From positions 20,442,001-20,506,000 of the forward strand of contig NC_046676.1 in the NCBI RefSeq assembly GCF_003369915.1: 64,000 bases of DNA, written 5' to 3'. The notes under the pieces were generated by a model. That model was not told the DNA's origin, searched no databases, and worked only from the letters and a program-made list of their open reading frames with translations. A program made the translations under genes and the position numbers. Within the stretch, counting starts at the first letter, position 1, and each line of letters starts with the position of its first letter. Shown here piece by piece: positions 22,101 through 34,895 of this stretch. The DNA comes from Drosophila miranda (Eukaryota > Arthropoda > Insecta > Diptera > Drosophilidae).

Positions 22101-24193
22101 CAGCCCAATATACTTCACCTGATACCCCATTGGCTGTCCGCAGCAGAGAGAGAGCAATGTCGCCGCCGGTAGCTGCCGCCTGTCCGACCTGACGGATCGT
22201 CATCGCTGGCCGCTGATTAGGGATTCAGGTGCGTGAGTGCATTCTCGTTTGATTCTTTTTGTGTGTTTCGGCCTTCTTCAGCAGAATTTGAACAGTCGGA
22301 GCCAGGCTCTGGGTGCCCGATCGTTCGGCTTTGGGGGACGGGACTGACAGATCGGCTGGCAATGCCAGCAATGAATGGTCGCCTCGCAGCCCCCTGGCAC
22401 TCTGATTGTGGTGTCCCCCCTTTGGGTTTACAAGCCGCTTACATTGCTGATTGCCGCTGATTGTCCATGAGGGGCAGTCACTCCGTGTCCACTTTGCATA
22501 CGATTTCATGGAGATATTTCTGATGTCTCTGGCCGCTGACAAGTGCACTTTAATGAGTCGTCCTCGGTGCCTTTGAAGGTCTGTGTCTCCGTCACAGTGG
22601 CTTAAGGCTCTTGGCCGGGCTAGCAACAAACTTGCAACCGAGCAGGCAACGTTCTCCCTCTGCTTTGCCACATGTGTTGCCTAACTATGCACAAAAGTGG
22701 GCGTGCCCCGGCCTTATGACAAATTATGACAGCGCGCATTCATGGCTTGATTTATGGCTGTCCCTGCATTCAACGATGACCCCCTTTTCCTACTGGACTC
22801 GCAGCAGGATCAGCATTTGAATCTCCACCCTGCCTGCCGTCCGCAACGCCAACCGATTTACTCCTGTTTTTTTTAATGATTTTAAAGTGATTTTTAACGT
22901 GCTGCATTACGGCTGCTTAGCTGTTCAGCTCAACACAAATCCGCGCGTAATTAATGGCAATATAATTTACAACAAAGGCAAATCTGGCAAAGGGGGTGAA
23001 CCGAAGGCAGGAGAAAATCACAGACTTGGGCAGATTCCCATGTTCCAGCCACAGCAGCGACGGCCACAACGAACTGCAAATGAGCTGCACAAGGAATCGC
23101 ACATTTGATAGTAGGGGAGTGGTATGCTTCCAGTTTCGTTTCCCCTATACATTGTAGCGCATTCCCTGAACCATTCAAGCCGAGCCCTGTTCCTGCTTCC
23201 CACTTTGTTCATTTGCCGCAATCTCAGTGCCAGCTTCCGATTCAGATTCAGTTTGAGTCGCGGCAAAAGAGCATCCACAGAGCAAGGGCAATCCCGCAGC
23301 CGGCAGCAAATTGCCTGCAAAGTGTTACAATAATAAAAACTCATGCTTGGAGGCGTGTCCCAACATAAAGCTGAAAACGAGACGACAACGATCCGCACAG
23401 GGGTGATGTGATGGCAAAGGCATAGGCATGGGCCCTGGGGTGGGTTTCCACCTCCTTTTGCCTCCTGCCTTTTGCCACAATTAGAGAGTGATGTGGGGAG
23501 AAAGGCAGAGGAGTGTGGGGCGAGCAGTGGGCTACAACAAACAAAAGTCAATTGTCGAGGCAAAAGGAGGCAGCAGCCAATAAGTTGCTAATGCAATTAG
23601 AAATTCACACCAGGGGAGGGAGAACAGAACTGAGGCTGATCCTGCTGCACAGCAGGGCTAATAAGTCATAGGGGAAGTAGGAACCAGGAACCAGGAACCA
23701 GGCATCAGAGGCTGAAGAGGCGTGACACGTGAGACACCTGGAGTGATTGTTTGCCATCGCTCCGCTCTGCTTCTGGCTCTCCCCTCCATCAGGAGCAGCC
23801 GCAGGAGCAGCATCATCAGCAGCACTCCCAGGCTCTCGTTTTGTGACAATTTGGTGCGTTAAATTACAAAAATTAGTCACAGATAAATCGAGTCAACTCG
23901 AACTTCAACTTCAACTTTGGTCACTCTCGCCTCTGCTGTTAGGTCGGTCCTCTGGGCCGTGTTAAATCGCACAAATTGGCAGTTTAATTGTACCAATTGA
24001 CATCGAAACGAGTCCCCGAGCACTGCCTGACTCTGACAGGGCCTTCTCAGGCAACCATCCCCATCCTGCAGGATTTATGTCCGTTCATGTGGTTTGCTGC
24101 ATATACACTCGTACTCGTACGCGCACTCGACTCATAATGAGATATCGTGGAGGCCAAAAGTAGGCAGGAACCGAATTCGATTTTTATATTGTT
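19196..24193. other. Long intergenic region between the phosphotransferase and unplugged 3' ends
   Basis: No protein gene is supported. Low-complexity patches include TG-rich 19975-20030 and a CGGCAA/CGGCGA run near 21717-21750. Non-repetitive AT-balanced sequence elsewhere is consistent with regulatory DNA for unplugged, but no defined enhancer can be named from sequence alone. All ORFs here are short and lack codon bias. Confidence 0.55.
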
Positions 24194-24281
24194 TTATTTA
24201 CAAAAAAAAAACTTCATGACAACTGAACATCCTTTCTTTTCGTTCTTATGTGTATGTACATCCTAAGCAGAACCCACCCGA

Positions 24282-27200
24282 TCAGTAGATACTGCGGCCC
24301 ATGGATAGGGGGGTCGTCACTCCAATGCCCAATGCAAGCCCCATCCCCACACTTCCGGCCCCAACGGAGGCAGTGCTGGAGCTGGGGGCGGAGCCGCCCA
24401 GGCCGCCGCCATTGAACTTTTCGAAGCCGCTCATCGCTTCCGTCGATAGTTTCTTGCGCAGATCCGGTTTGGGTCCGCTGAGGCACATTTTCTCCAGCTG
24501 CTGGTGCTGGGAGCGGACTGCGAAGCGGTTCACGTGCACCGGTATGGGCACTACTATCTTGGTGCCGCTCGCACTCCCGTTCCTGCCCAGGCCGTGGGAC
24601 GTGAGTCCGGCCTTCACCCGCTTCCATTTGGCGCGTCGATTTTGAAACCAGATTTTCACCTAACGAATGGAGGATGCGGTTCTCTATAAATGCGATATTT
24701 CTTGCCATAGATCCACTCTCTCACTCACCTGCACTTCGCTCAGTTTCAGACTTGTGGCTATTTGACTCCTCTCCGTGAGGCTGAGATACTTCTTGGCGTG
24801 GAACTCCCGCTCCAGCTCCAGCAGCTGCTCCGACGTGAAGGCGGTGCGGCGTCGACGGGACTTGGAGCTGCTGGAGCCACTGCCGTTGCCTTGCGAGTCC
24901 TTACCGCCCAGGCCGCCGGCTTCATGGTGCGAGTGGGCGCCCTCGTCGTCGCTGCAGTCTTCGCTATCCGAATTGGTATAGGCTGGAAGGTGATTCGAAG
25001 ATGGAGGTTATTAGATGGAGAATAGCTTAAAGGAGCTTTGAGGAAGAAACTAGTCTAGGGTAAAATATCTATTTTATTTTATTTAACTACAAAGGCACTA
25101 ACACTCTCTTGTTACTATTCTAATTCGTTTTGATCTTCCTCTACCATTTCCTTTCCCTTGGAATTTAGGAAATCGTAGCCCTGAAATCTCTTCTCTGTTT
25201 CCAAATAGCAATATGTGAGTTTCAGGGTGAAATCAAGCGATTATGTTTAATAAAGTGTCCTCCTGTTAGTCCACATCCTCTTCCAATTCAAGAATCGCTT
25301 CCTCTTAATGGCTCCCTAACAAGTTTGTGGACTTCTGGCGTAAATGGCCTGTGTCATAACTTGTGGCAAGCATATTTATTTATAACTGAATACATGTGTC
25401 TGAATGATGGCCAGCCCCAGCCCCAGTCCCAGCCTCAGCCCCCAGAAGGGAAGACATCAGGAATGCTCGGGCCGTAATCTGTTTGTCTTAAGCTGTCGTT
25501 TGTGGTGTCTCCCAAGTTGAGCGTGAAAGTTAAATGTCTCCTTGGAGGAGGATGAAGATGCGAATGAGGGTGACAGCCCAATCCCCATCAACATCCCCAT
25601 CCCCAACCCCATCTGGCTGTTAATTTTGAGTACACGGCTAAGCGGTTTTTTAACACTTACACGCTTCGCATGCCCTCGCTGTCACTGATTTATCGGACTC
25701 GAATTGAAGGGGGGTCCCTGCTCGTCCACCACCACCCAGCCACTGCACAAAGCAAACACCCTCCGTCAACCACCCACTCAAATACAGTTATGAATATATT
25801 AGTGGAAAATTTGTTGCGCTTTTCAGCCGCTTTGTTGGAAAATTGATTAGGGCAAGGAGAACGCACGTGAATCCTTCCCAACTTTGGGGCCATTACGATT
25901 TGGATGAGAAGGTCTATTCTCTACGCTAACGCTGACTGAGAGCTGAGTATGTTCCTTCCATTCGAGTGGCATGGCCAAGTCGTCATGTTTGTCAAAACGT
26001 CAGCACACCATCCACGACTGAGTCTGTGACTGTGCCTATTGTTACGGCTGTTCTGTCTTCTATTGCTGGGAGGGCTGCCCGAATATCACAGAGCAAGAGT
26101 TGTGAAAACTTTTCACAGCTTTGATTGACACCGAACATTGGGTCTTAATGCGCTTTATGCTAATTCTGATTATGACTTGGCAGCCTCAATTTTAATTACC
26201 ATCACAAAACCACATTAGACAGCAGTCTACGGACTGGCCAGCGACTGGGACTGTGACTGGGACAAGGCTCTGCCAGTGAGGGTGGATATGCAGGGAATGG
26301 GAGATTTCATATGATCCAAAACTTGAAATTGGAGTGAGTGCTGCAGCACTTACGAGTACAAGCATTTGTGGCATTTAAGTTGCGATAGAGAGGTGTGATT
26401 GCTCTCACCCTCTCACTTGAATTACTCTTGTTTTTGTCCAGACTTGGCTTGCCTGAAAATTTATCTTTCAGTAAAAGATAGAAGAATGATTCGGAATTAC
26501 TATTAAGCAGAGCTATGTCTGGATGGATTGTTGCACCTTCCTACATATCAGAATTTTCATCATTCCCATTAGAGCTATTTCAGTGCTGAATATCTTTCGG
26601 ACGGACTTATTCCAGTCAAAACTTTAACAAAAACGAACCGATTTCCTCTGGGGCTGACTCTTTCAAACACGTAAGAATTTTGCAGATTAACAATTTAAAA
26701 AGTTGGCACTTGATATGAACGCTTTTCCATGGTTCTGTACAATTTCAGCTATACATATGTAATTATTAATACATATACCTAAAGCCTGCCGCCCAAGAGG
26801 CGACTGTGAAATATTTCCTTTCTTCAAACATGACTCGGTGAAAAAACACAGACAGATTGTAAGCCGTTGACACTTCTACCCAAATTATTTAACACTGCAA
26901 TTCTAAGCAAGACCTTTAGCAAAGTGCCTGAAGAGTTTCTCAAACACTCAACTGCTTTTCCACTAGCTATCTGGTACCCACCTCCATTGCGACTCTTGTC
27001 CAGCTCTCTGTTGCAGTTCCTTGGCATCGGTGATAAAGTAAGGCTGATGTCGCTGCTGGAGTCGCCGCTGCACTCGTAGTCCTCATCCACGCCCACATCC
27101 AGTGTGGGTTCCACAGGGCTGTGGCTGACGGACTTTGCTGGCGAGAATGGATTGGCCTGCAGAAGCATCGGCTCCTGCAGGTGCATCAGGCTGTGGCTTG

Positions 27201-27828
27201 GGTGATCCTCCTGCAGGCGACCCGCGACGGCCATGTGCTGCAGGCGAGCGTTAACACTGAGATTGTGGACGTAATCCTGGTTCATGAGCTCCGCCAGGCG
27301 GCGATAGCTGAGATCCGTCGGAGTAGCAGCGGAGGCGGCGGCGGCGGCAGCGGCAGACGCATTGAAGGGAAGGAATCGTGTATCCAGCGGGTGGGGCAGC
27401 GGCGACTTGTCCAAGGCATGTGGAGGTGGTGGATGAGGATGCGATGGCTCCTTGCCGGCAAAGGGGTTGCCAACGGGCGATCCCAGGTAGCAGCCGCCGC
27501 CGGCAATTAAATGCGTTAATCTCTCGTGGTTCTGGGCAAAGTAGCCATGAAGCCAGGGATTGTAGAGCGGGAACTGGGTGAGGCCCAGGGCCGAGCTGGC
27601 GACCATGGCCCGGGCACTTAGCTCCTGCTCTTGCTCCTGCTCGTGATCCTCCGGCGGGGACGGCGGTGAGGCGGATACGGATGCCGAGGCGGATACAGTG
27701 GCAGGTGTTTGGGTGGCAATCAGACTTTCGATGGAGAAGGGCTTGGGCACCAGCCTGGTGGTCGTCTTCGTCTCCAGGCTTCCCACAGCGCCGTGCTCCC
27801 CGTTCTGCAGCAGGGCAGGCCGTTCCAT
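24282..27828 (-). CDS. unpg: Unplugged, Gbx-type homeodomain transcription factor
   Basis: Exons 27828-26982, 24982-24729, 24659-24282 (492 aa), matching the known fly protein in size and layout. A nuclear DNA-binding repressor used in nervous system patterning and tracheal branching. Seen: an eh1-like Groucho-binding motif FSIESLI at residues 31-37, a proline/alanine-rich middle, an acidic stretch, then a homeodomain at about 325-384 ([20 protein letters not shown]). The third helix, [13 protein letters not shown], is split by the second intron just before it. The C-terminal tail [11 protein letters not shown] is conserved. The start at [10 protein letters not shown] is preferred; an in-frame ATG 11 codons upstream (27861) is possible. 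A reverse AATAAA near 24195 should end the message. Confidence 0.96.
24983..26981 (-). other. unpg: First intron of unplugged (2.0 kb)
   Basis: No ORF or RNA gene is supported. It contains CCCCAGCC/CCCCATCC-type low-complexity stretches near 25412-25445 and 25580-25612, and long stretches of ordinary sequence. An intron of this size in a patterned homeobox gene is a reasonable enhancer candidate, by inference only. Confidence 0.6.
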
Positions 27829-30470
27829 CTTCCCCCGGCAAAGACGCACAGGCACGGGCACAGAAGCTATACACTATACACGCGCGGACTCACAAAACTC
27901 TAAGAATGCACCCAAGAAAAGTTTCAACTCCAAGGCGAGGCCTGTCAGCGTCAGCGCAGTGAACCGTTCAGAGATCGGCGGGCAACTGTCGAGTCGCAGC
28001 CAGACATCACGTACTGCACCCAAGGGTCGAGAGAAAGCACCACCAAGTGCCACACACAAATACTCGTGCACACACTCACACACGGCCAAAGCGGATACAT
28101 GGCTCCGCCCTCTTTCCAATATGGCGCATGACAAGTTGTCTGCCGCGCTGCTGCCATTGGCCGTTGGCTAATTGCCGTGTGGCAGGGCACAGCGAACCAG
28201 TTTGTCTGTTGCAGCTCCCCCTCAAACCTCTGCTTGATTCCCCCTGGCTGCCCACCCCTTTTCCCTAATTGCGTTCTGCTCGAATCGCTCTGTAATCAGA
28301 CATCGCCGGACTATGTCTACGGCAGAACGCCCTGCCATTAATGCGCCGTCGTCGTTAGTCCTCCTGCTGAGGAGCAGAGGAGAGGTTGAACTGGAGTGGA
28401 GGGAAATGGCGGATACCGGCTGGGGGATTGGGGAGTGGAGAATGGGTTGCGTGGCGGCTCTCACGAGGCATATTAGTAACCAATTTAAATTCAAACATCA
28501 GTTTCAAAGGGGGTGTGACAGTCAGGCATCATTAGCAGACACTCAAGAAGGCACTAGTGCTCATCATTTATCTACATAGTATCTTTATTTACTGATGAAG
28601 TATTCCATTTGTGGGTTCCGCTTATAACTGCAGCTAATTGAAGCGGAGCAGGTTTTGCTGGGGTTAAAGTTCGCATATGCTTGAATGAGACTAGACTCTG
28701 TCTCCATTATGTATTTATATTAAATCATTAATCATTATTGGTTAAGTACAGCATAGATATTCGTATGTTTTCTATAATTAGTTGGTTCTACGTATTTCAA
28801 TATACTTCAGATCCCCGAAACCTCCATAGACCCAAGATAGATTTCGACCTCCATATCCCCTGCCAGCACTTCCGCATCCGCAGTGCCCATAGACCACGCC
28901 TAGAGGGGCCTCCATCATTGATATGCCAAGCGTTTTTCACACTCCTCAAAAGGCAGCCAAAGGCAGGTGGCAATAGTTATAATAATTTGCATGTTTATGG
29001 CTTAATTGATCGTAATTGACCAAATTTTTGGCCATAACAAACGAGCCTCCCATTGATTGGAGCGCACTCACGTGCGGGTGTTTGAAATATTTTACGAGCG
29101 CTGAACATTGGCAAACACTCTGACAAATTCGATGGTTGCATAAATTACAATATAATTATGCGGCTCGTTGGTAATTTTTTGGTTTTTCTGATTATGATGA
29201 AAGTTGTTTATTTTCTTTTTGACGATTATAAGGGATGGGTTGGGGAGAGATGGGGATACAGCATTTTTGTTGGCAGCGGAAAACGGGCAAATTAACGAAA
29301 TGCAACGAAGCGTTGAATGCGCTCAAATAAATCAGAGCGCTGTTGACACCCGGGGATGTTGCCCAGCCCCATCCCCATCCCCAGCCGCAGCCCCAGCCTC
29401 ATTCCTCGTTCTCATCATTCCCATTTGCAGTTCTCAGCGTTCCTCAGAGGCAGACACGGACACAGATACAAGATACATCTGTATCTGCATCTGCATCTGC
29501 ACTCTCTTCGTATTGAGCGAGCGCGTTTTTTAGATTTCTTTGGATTGCCCTGCAGACGGAGAACAATTCGAAATTATTTACTGACAAATTGTTGCAAATA
29601 TTTGGCATAGCCGATGATGCACCAGAAATGCGCACAGAAAACGAAATGAAAATAATTAAAGCTTTAGCGAGACGTATAATGAGATACAAATGTATCTATC
29701 CATCCAACGCCTGTGCCCCAACGGCTCTAAATTGTATCGTTCGGCCAATAAAAATTAAATTTTCATGCCACTCGATGAGATGTGAAGGCGAACATGTGTT
29801 ACCGTGACCGCAACACACGAAAGCCGTCCAATGTTTACCCAACAATTGCCACGCCCCCACTCAATTTGCGGCAGGACCGTCCCCACTGACCGGGCCTAGA
29901 CCATAATTGTGACATTTTACCCTTTCTACCTGCACCGAGCACGTACTCCAGTGCCCGGTTCATAGTAGGCCTACGACTGTAATTAAGAATTTCTGGCTTA
30001 TGCCAAATGTTTATTCAATTTAATTGGGGATATCGGAAGCAAATTACACTGTCAATGCTCGTTTGTGGGCAAGCAGGGTTTACTCAGTAATTAGTGGGTA
30101 GCATTTCCATCGGCCTCTCATCAGACATTCTATGGATCGAAATATTATTAACCATGGGACGCTGACAATTGATAAGGGGCGTTTCATTCATAACCAATTT
30201 ATCTATGGATGGAATACCTAACTTTGTATCATGCTGTTTCTATCATTTATTGAAACGAATTTAATCCTGATCATTTGATTAGAGTTCGAGGGTCCATATG
30301 ATATATGTATGTATGTAGGATCCATATGAAAATAATAAGTAAAGGCAAAAAATCAGGTCCATTTAAATTTAGATGAGCTATATTAAATAATTTTATGGAA
30401 ATAACATTATTTGAAATTGTTCCCTTTTTACTCCGAACACACAATCAAAATTCAAAATAATTTCAACGTT
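27829..30470. other. Upstream flank of unplugged
   Basis: Contains the unplugged 5' leader and presumably promoter; no clear TATA box was found. Short simple runs such as ATCTGTATCTGCATCTGC occur near 29478-29500. No gene is supported between here and the repeat elements at 30471. Confidence 0.55.
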
Positions 30471-31580
30471 TTTATACCCGATACTCAAAATGAGTATTGG
30501 GGTATATTAGATTTGTGGTAAAAGTGGATGTGTGTAACGTCCAGAAGGAATCGTTTCCGACCCCATAAAGTATATATATTCTTGATCAGCATCAATAGCC
30601 GAGTCGATTGAGCCCTGTCTGTCTGTCCGTCTGTCCGTCCGTCCGTCCGTCCGTCCGTCCGTCCGTCCCCTTCAGCGCCTAGTGCTCAAAGACTATAAGA
30701 GCTAGAGCAACGATGTTTTGTATCCAGACTTCTGTGATATGTCACTGCTACAAAAATATTTCAAAACTTCGCCCCGCCCACTTCCGCCCCCACAAAGAAC
30801 GAAAATCTGTGGCATCCACATTTTTAAAGATACGATAAAACCAAAAACGCAGAATCGTAGAGGATGACTATATGTTTTAGAATGTAAGATCGTATAATTA
30901 TTATAGCCAGAATCAAGAAAACAATTTCATTCTTTCTCGCTCTGTCTCTCTCTAATACACAGGTTTCATGGTCGGTTTTGTCAATTGCAAAATATGAGTT
31001 CAAGGATCTCAGAACCTATAAGAGCCAGAGCAACCAAATTTGGTATCCACACTCCTGTGATATCGGACCTTGACCGTTTCGTGTCCAAATTTCGCCACAC
31101 CCCCTTCCGCCCCCGCAAAGGACGAAAATCTGGGGATATTCACAAATCTCAGAGACTATTAAGGCTAGAGTAACCAAATTTGGTATCCGCACTTCTGTTA
31201 GATCTCACTATAAAACGTATATCTCAGAATTTCGCCCCACCCCCTTCCGCCCCCACAAAAGACGAAAATCTGTTGCATCCACAATATTGCACATTCGAGA
31301 AAACTAAAAACGCAGAATCATAGATAATGACCATATCTATCAGATTGCTTAATCTGGATCAGATCGGATCATTTTTGTAGCCAAAAGCAAGAAATCAATT
31401 TTCAGTGGCTACGCAGCGCCCGACGTCACGCTCAGACTGATTTTCTGTCTCTCTCGCACGCACTCTTTGTCGTGTGGTTCAATATTAGCGGCGTCTGCCG
31501 CAGGAGAGCCATACTGACTTAGTATCGGGTATAACTGTAGAGTTGCGGTGTCCGCAGCAACTCACAACGTTCCACCTCGT
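30471..31580. mobile_element. Inverted-terminal-repeat element, copy 1 (TATACCCGATACT ends)
   Basis: Begins TATACCCGATACT (30473) and carries the inverted copy AGTATCGGGTATA at 31521-31533, followed by a tail with GCGGTGTCCGCAGCAAC shared with copy 2. Inside are a GTCTGTCC/GTCCGTCC simple repeat (about 30618-30667) and three to four diverged subrepeats with the core CCGCCCCCACAAAG. No transposase ORF is present, so it is non-autonomous. The same sequence class is widespread in obscura-group flies, from memory. Confidence 0.8.
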
Positions 31581-31657
31581 TTATTCTAGCGTAATACAGA
31601 GGTGTCACACTTAAGCTGACCGCTATTAAAGTATTGAGCTGGATGCTATTCATCCTT

Positions 31658-32736
31658 TTTATACCCGATACTCAAAATGAGTATTGGGGTATATTAGATT
31701 TGTGGTAAAAGTGGATGTGTGTAACGTCCAGAAGGAATAGTTTCCGACCCCATAAAGTATATATATTCTTGATCAGCATCAATAGCCGAGTCGATTGAGC
31801 CCTGTCTGTCTGTCCGTCCGTCCGTCTGTCCGTCCCTATTAGCGCCTAGTGCTCAAACACTATAAGAGCTAGAGCAACGATGTTTGGATCCAGACTTCTG
31901 TGATATGTCACTGCTACAAAAATATTTCAAAACTACGCCCCGCCCACTTCCGCCCCCACAAAGGACGAAAATCTGTGGCACCCACAATTTTAAAGATATG
32001 AGAAAACCAAAAACGCAGAATCGTAGAGAATGACCATATCTTTTAGACTGCAGAATCTTAATTGGATCGTATTATTATTATAGCCAGCATCAAGAAAACA
32101 ATTTCATTTTTTCTCGCCCTGTCTCTCTCTAATACACACGTAGCATAGGCGGCTTTGCTTAGAGTAAAACATTAGCGCCTAGATCTCAGAGACTACAAAA
32201 GCTAGAGCAACCAAATTTGGTATCCACACTCTTAAGATATCGGACCTCGCCACACCTCCTTCCGCCCCCGCAAAGGACGAAAATCTGGGGATATTCACAA
32301 ATCTCAGAGACTATTAACGCTAGAGTAACCAAATTTGGTATCCGCACTTCTGTTAGATCTCACTATAAAACGTATATCTCAGAATTTCGCCCCACCCCCT
32401 TCCGCCCCCACAAAGGACGAAAATCTGTTGCATCCACAATATTGCACATTCGAGAAAACTAAAAACGCAGAATCATAGATAACGACCATATCTATCAGAT
32501 AGCTGAATCTAGTTTAGATCAGATAATTTTTATAGCCAAAAGGAACAAATCAATTTGCAGTGGCTACGCAGCGCCCGACGTCACGTTCAGACTGATTTTC
32601 TGTCTCTCTCGCACGCACTCTTTGTCGTGTCGTTTAATATTAGCGGCGTCTGCCGGAGGAGAGCCATACTGACTTAGTATCGGGTATAACTGTAGAGTTG
32701 CGGTGTCCGCAGCAACTCACAACGTTCCCCCTCGTC
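31658..32736. mobile_element. Inverted-terminal-repeat element, copy 2
   Basis: Same organisation and orientation as the copy ending at 31580: TATACCCGATACT from 31660, inverted copy at 32676-32688, shared GCGGTGTCCGCAGCAAC tail to about 32736. The two copies are separated by about 78 bp of unrelated sequence. Internal indels differ (shorter GTCC run, a deleted subrepeat near 32250), so they have diverged since duplication or inserted separately. Confidence 0.8.
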
Positions 32737-32989
32737 CTTTTTTTTTAAACTGCTGCTGATGAATGAGAGCGGCTCTCTCTCTCTCTGTCTCTGTCTCTCT
32801 CATGACGAACTAAAGCTTCTTGCGAGTGTCGACAGTCAAAGATAATTACTATGACACTATTTTGGCTGCGTTGAACTAACAAAGCTGGAAGCTATGACGG
32901 TGCAGTGCAAATGTGTAGTTAGCGTGTAGTTGCCATGTAAGGAAATTAATTAAGTGGAATTATTTAATGACCAATTTAGCTTAAACCTT

Positions 32990-33130
32990 ATTTCATAAGC
33001 AATCAAATAAAAAGGAGTACTTAAAATTAGCCAGTCATATAGGAAAATGATTAATCAATTGGATAAAATTATGTGGGCATGGCTTAATGGTTTATATAGC
33101 TAGTAATATTCGACGGAAGATCAAAACTGA
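32990..33130 (-). repeat. Diverged inverted copy of the promoter-region repeat module
   Basis: Read on the minus strand this matches the module at 15680-15780 and 45697-45830. Shared blocks include CGAATATTACTAGCTATATA and GCCATGCCCACATAATTTTA, then the following ATTGATTAAT/TTTTC segment with more changes. It lies about 300 bp upstream of the DSCC1 start codon. No TATACCG runs were seen here. Confidence 0.65.
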
Positions 33131-33437
33131 ACAATATGGTTACCAAACTTCGACGGAGAACGATTAACCTACCATAAGCCAAGGGGGAATTTCAATTTTC
33201 CACCGAAAATAATAAAAATTTAATAACTTTAACACGGTTCAGGTTCAGTTTTTTTTTAAGTTCAGAGGAAAGATCACGGATCTACAAGAAGAATTTACAA
33301 TCGTTAATATTTTCCGCCTTTTACCTCAAGTGTTAAATAGAGGGGGCTTAAGTGGGATAAGTTCATACGAGATGCTATATTGTTGTTGAGGATCGCGGCA
33401 AAATTATGAGCATGGCTAATATGGCTATCTAGTTAAT

Positions 33438-34831
33438 ATGGAGGCCATGGAAGTAGATGAAAACGCTCCCCAGCTGTAAGTGTCCAATAAAAATTCATGG
33501 GATTCATTAGGTAGATCCTCTTCCATTGATAGATACGTCCGCACGCCGGAGGATGTAAAGGCAATTGTGAAACATGCCAAGTTGGACGAGAGGCAGCTCA
33601 CCCAAGTTACTCAGGCACTGTATTACCCCTCGGCAAATATTATCGCCGACAATCTGCGTCTGCTAGAGCTCGATTCCCACATGCTGCATCACATCCGCGA
33701 GGGTCAGACGCTCCACTTTAAGGGTGGCCTGAATGAAAAGATCGTGCTCTGCACTGACGAGCGGACGTACGATGTTAAGGGCGCTGAGATCTCCAACAGC
33801 TTGTTGCTCGTGCCGGATTTAAAGTTTGGCGCTGCCACCAGCACATCCCCACTTAAGAGCCCGCGCACAGGCAATGCAAACGCTTCTCTGGAGCGAAGTC
33901 TCAACGACAGCACAGAAGATGACCTGGAAGTGCCTCGTACTCTGGAGCAGCGCTCGGTCCTGGCCGTGTTCCATGAATACTTTGAGTGCCGCGAGATCAA
34001 GCCCCGCTTCCGCAAACTGGGCGAGTTGCTTCAACTAACTCGGTATTCGGGGCCGGAGAACGAGTATTGCATTGAGCGGAAGGTCCTCTTCAGCTTTCAA
34101 CAATTGCTGGAAACGGTCCAGTGCAGTAGGGCACAATTTGAGGAGGGTCTACGGAACTTTCGCGCCTTGGAATTCGATGGTCATATACGCGTATTGGAAT
34201 ACGAGTACGAGTATCGAATAATCAGTCTGATGCTCGGTTTGATCAGCGAAAACTCCTGGGCCCTGGACGAAGTGGAAAGGGGGGAAACAATCAGCGCTTT
34301 GAAGGGCATTGCACCAGAGCCTGTAGTGACTGGGCTCTTTGACATCTATACCATTCCCAGCGAGCGCTGTCCAGGCCAGTTCTCCTACCAGGAATCCCTG
34401 GTCGCTCGGATTGTCGCTCAGAACATTCTGCAGCCGGGGCTGCGTTTCCGCAATGAGGAATTTATGCGTTCCTGGCAGGAGGCCATGCCCGAGGGCATGT
34501 CCTGTGAGATGCAATATCTACGTGGTCTGGGAATCTGCGATTCGGAGGGGGCACAGCCTTGCATACGCTCGCTGGCCGAAGAGCGACTTCCCACAAATCT
34601 CAACGATCGCATGAGGGATCTGTTCAAGACGAAACGCAAATGGACCCTGGAGGAGATGGAACCGTATATTGAGTAAGCATGAGTGGGTTTATCGTTATTT
34701 TCACTTGGTCTAATAACTACGTTTATTCTAGGTGTTTCACAACTCCAACTCTGTCTGTTTCCACTTTGCTGGCCAAGAACGCGCGGTCTCTGACAGAGGC
34801 TGGCGTTAGGTATTACGTTTCGAAGCACTGA
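33438..34831 (+). CDS. Dcc1: DSCC1/Dcc1, sister chromatid cohesion subunit of the Ctf18 clamp loader
   Basis: Exons 33438-33475, 33533-34672, 34732-34831 (425 aa). With Ctf8 and Ctf18, Dcc1 forms the alternative RFC complex that loads PCNA at replication forks and supports cohesion. The family is recognised from the N-terminal region (TPEDVKAIVKHAK, LLELDSHMLHHI, ADERTYDVK-type strand around LCTDERTYDVKGAEISNSLL), the winged-helix C-terminal half, and the ending LTEAGVRYYVSKH. The first exon supplies only 12 codons, starting at ATGGAGGCC. A second in-frame ATG follows three codons later. The gene is convergent with the helicase that ends at 34896; the stop codons are 64 bp apart. Confidence 0.9.
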
Positions 34832-34895
34832 TCAACTTATCCGGAACTTTATTCGTATAATCCTTTGTGAATCTTTTAAGTAAAATAATGTTGAT

